DNA of 64,000 bases. Origin: Linanthus parryae (lineage: Eukaryota > Streptophyta > Magnoliopsida > Ericales > Polemoniaceae). Made by a program: the position numbers and the translations under genes. The stretch lies in the NCBI GenBank assembly GCA_023055425.1, contig JALGPY010000012.1, positions 11,405,922-11,469,921 of the forward strand, written 5' to 3'. Shown piece after piece: positions 63,367 through 64,000 of this stretch (position 1 is its first letter; each line of letters begins with the position of its first letter). The notes under the pieces were generated by a model, which worked only from the letters and a program-made list of their open reading frames with translations, did no database searches and had not been told where the DNA came from.

Positions 63367-64000
63367 CTTTTTTTTTTGATGAAATAGATTATATTACCAA
63401 AACGAAACAAAGTCAAACAGATTACAAAAAACCGCTAAATCTACATCTACTGCCATTTTATCACTTTCTGGGAGATACTCACACCTATCTCTTCTATTAG
63501 CAACTAACAATTTTGCTAGACAATAAGAAACTCCATTAGCTTTTCTAGGAGTATAACTAACACACTTCTCTCCCCAATTCTGGCAACACTTATGAAGGCA
63601 AGCACTTCTATTTTTAAGCTGCCAAGCAGCTTTTGTTGGGTCTTGGATTCCTCTAACAGCCATGATACAGTCAGACTCCACAATGAACTTACTCCATTCC
63701 TCTTCCAGTGCCATGCTAAAAGCCATTTCAATGGCCTTAAATTCACATTCCAGAACAGACAAAGAGGGATCTTCAACAAATTGAGTTCTCCATTTTAGAA
63801 CTTCTCCTTTATCATTTCTGACAATAGCTGCATTTCCATTCTTCCCTTCTTTACTTCTTGCATCACAGTTTATCTTCACAACACCCCTATCTGGGGGTCT
63901 CCATGTACTATTAATTTTAACAGAGGTACTCACCTGACCTTCCTCTGCCTCTTTGTACTGATAATAGAGGTTTCTCAGCTTGGTGCAAATTCTGGCTTGA
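63367..64000 (-). mobile_element. 3' end of an L1-type LINE
   Basis: A minus-strand sequence ends in ~12 A residues (T-run at 63367-63378) directly at the microsatellite. Immediately upstream is a short 3' UTR with GGTAATATAATCTATTTCATC, a common LINE tail. The 5' part lies beyond the window. Confidence 0.8.
63394..64000 (-). CDS. LINE RNase H domain (RVT_3-like), partial
   Basis: The open frame runs from the window edge to a stop at 63394. It contains STWRPPDRGVVKINCDA (first catalytic Asp region), AAIVRNDKGEVLKW, LECEFKAIEMAFSMALEEEW (catalytic Glu), SKFIVESDCIMAVRGIQDPT (second Asp) and VSYTPRKANGVSYCLAKLLV. The last segment usually reads RxxNxxAHxLA, so the His is replaced. The domain is the C-terminal RNase H of plant L1 elements, also found in related host proteins. 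The poly-A tail and position favour a LINE. There is no true start in the window; the frame continues upstream of 63933. Confidence 0.85.
   Translation of the reverse strand, partial: QARICTKLRNLYYQYKEAEEGQVSTSVKINSTWRPPDRGVVKINCDARSKEGKNGNAAIVRNDKGEVLKWRTQFVEDPSLSVLECEFKAIEMAFSMALEEEWSKFIVESDCIMAVRGIQDPTKAAWQLKNRSACLHKCCQNWGEKCVSYTPRKANGVSYCLAKLLVANRRDRCEYLPESDKMAVDVDLAVFCNLFDFVSFW

Noticed and set aside
63114..63500. Poly-Ser and poly-Arg frames
   Set aside because: They are translations of the CTT microsatellite.

Overview
This looks like a transposon-dense, gene-poor stretch of a flowering-plant (probably eudicot) nuclear genome. It is AT-rich, and almost all recognisable coding potential belongs to plant LTR retrotransposons of the Ty1/copia and Ty3/gypsy types. 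Non-autonomous hAT and Helitron elements, a SINE-like insertion and a LINE end are also present. The only host gene family I recognise is WAT1/nodulin MtN21 (EamA-type transporter), present as a broken multi-exon gene. No intact functional host gene is visible. All calls come from reading the sequence; no database search was run.

Layout. 1-8035 holds the 5' part of a minus-strand Ty3/gypsy element (RT, protease, gag, primer-binding site, ~3.1 kb LTR). Its LTR is split by a 2.17 kb solo LTR (family A). This gypsy element interrupts an old minus-strand copia element (copia-2, 8036-13735). 13820-40927 is a four-level nest. Copia-3, a gag-only element, carries a hAT insertion in one LTR and is split by a second family-A solo LTR. 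That solo LTR is split by copia-1, and copia-1 is split in its integrase by a 14.2 kb Tat-like Ty3 element (21601-35775). The Tat-like element has gag-protease and integrase but no visible RT. On the opposite strand it carries an intron-containing plant-mobile-domain gene of about ten exons with a 1.5 kb internal tandem duplication.

40928-41988 has a possible host exon and AT-rich repeats. 41989-47169 is a complete copia-4 (plus strand, target duplication CTTTC) followed by a SINE-like element with a 15 bp target duplication. 48065-48808 is a 744 bp Helitron, and another Helitron 3' end lies at 51992. 52284-57220 is a complete copia-5 (minus strand, target duplication GGTAT).

58020-59807 contains a WAT1-type pseudogene whose first exon and upstream region exist as a ~400 bp near-perfect palindrome with an 8-base loop. 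This is the observation I rate most interesting. 60180-62150 is a degraded retroelement, 62150-63276 the 3' end of another long-LTR gypsy element, 63277-63366 a CTT microsatellite, and 63367-64000 the 3' end of a LINE with an RNase H domain.

The window is best read as an insertion history. Target duplications and interrupted reading frames give the relative order of most insertions. Nearly all coding regions carry stops or frameshifts, many of them of the C-to-T type expected from decay of methylated repeats.
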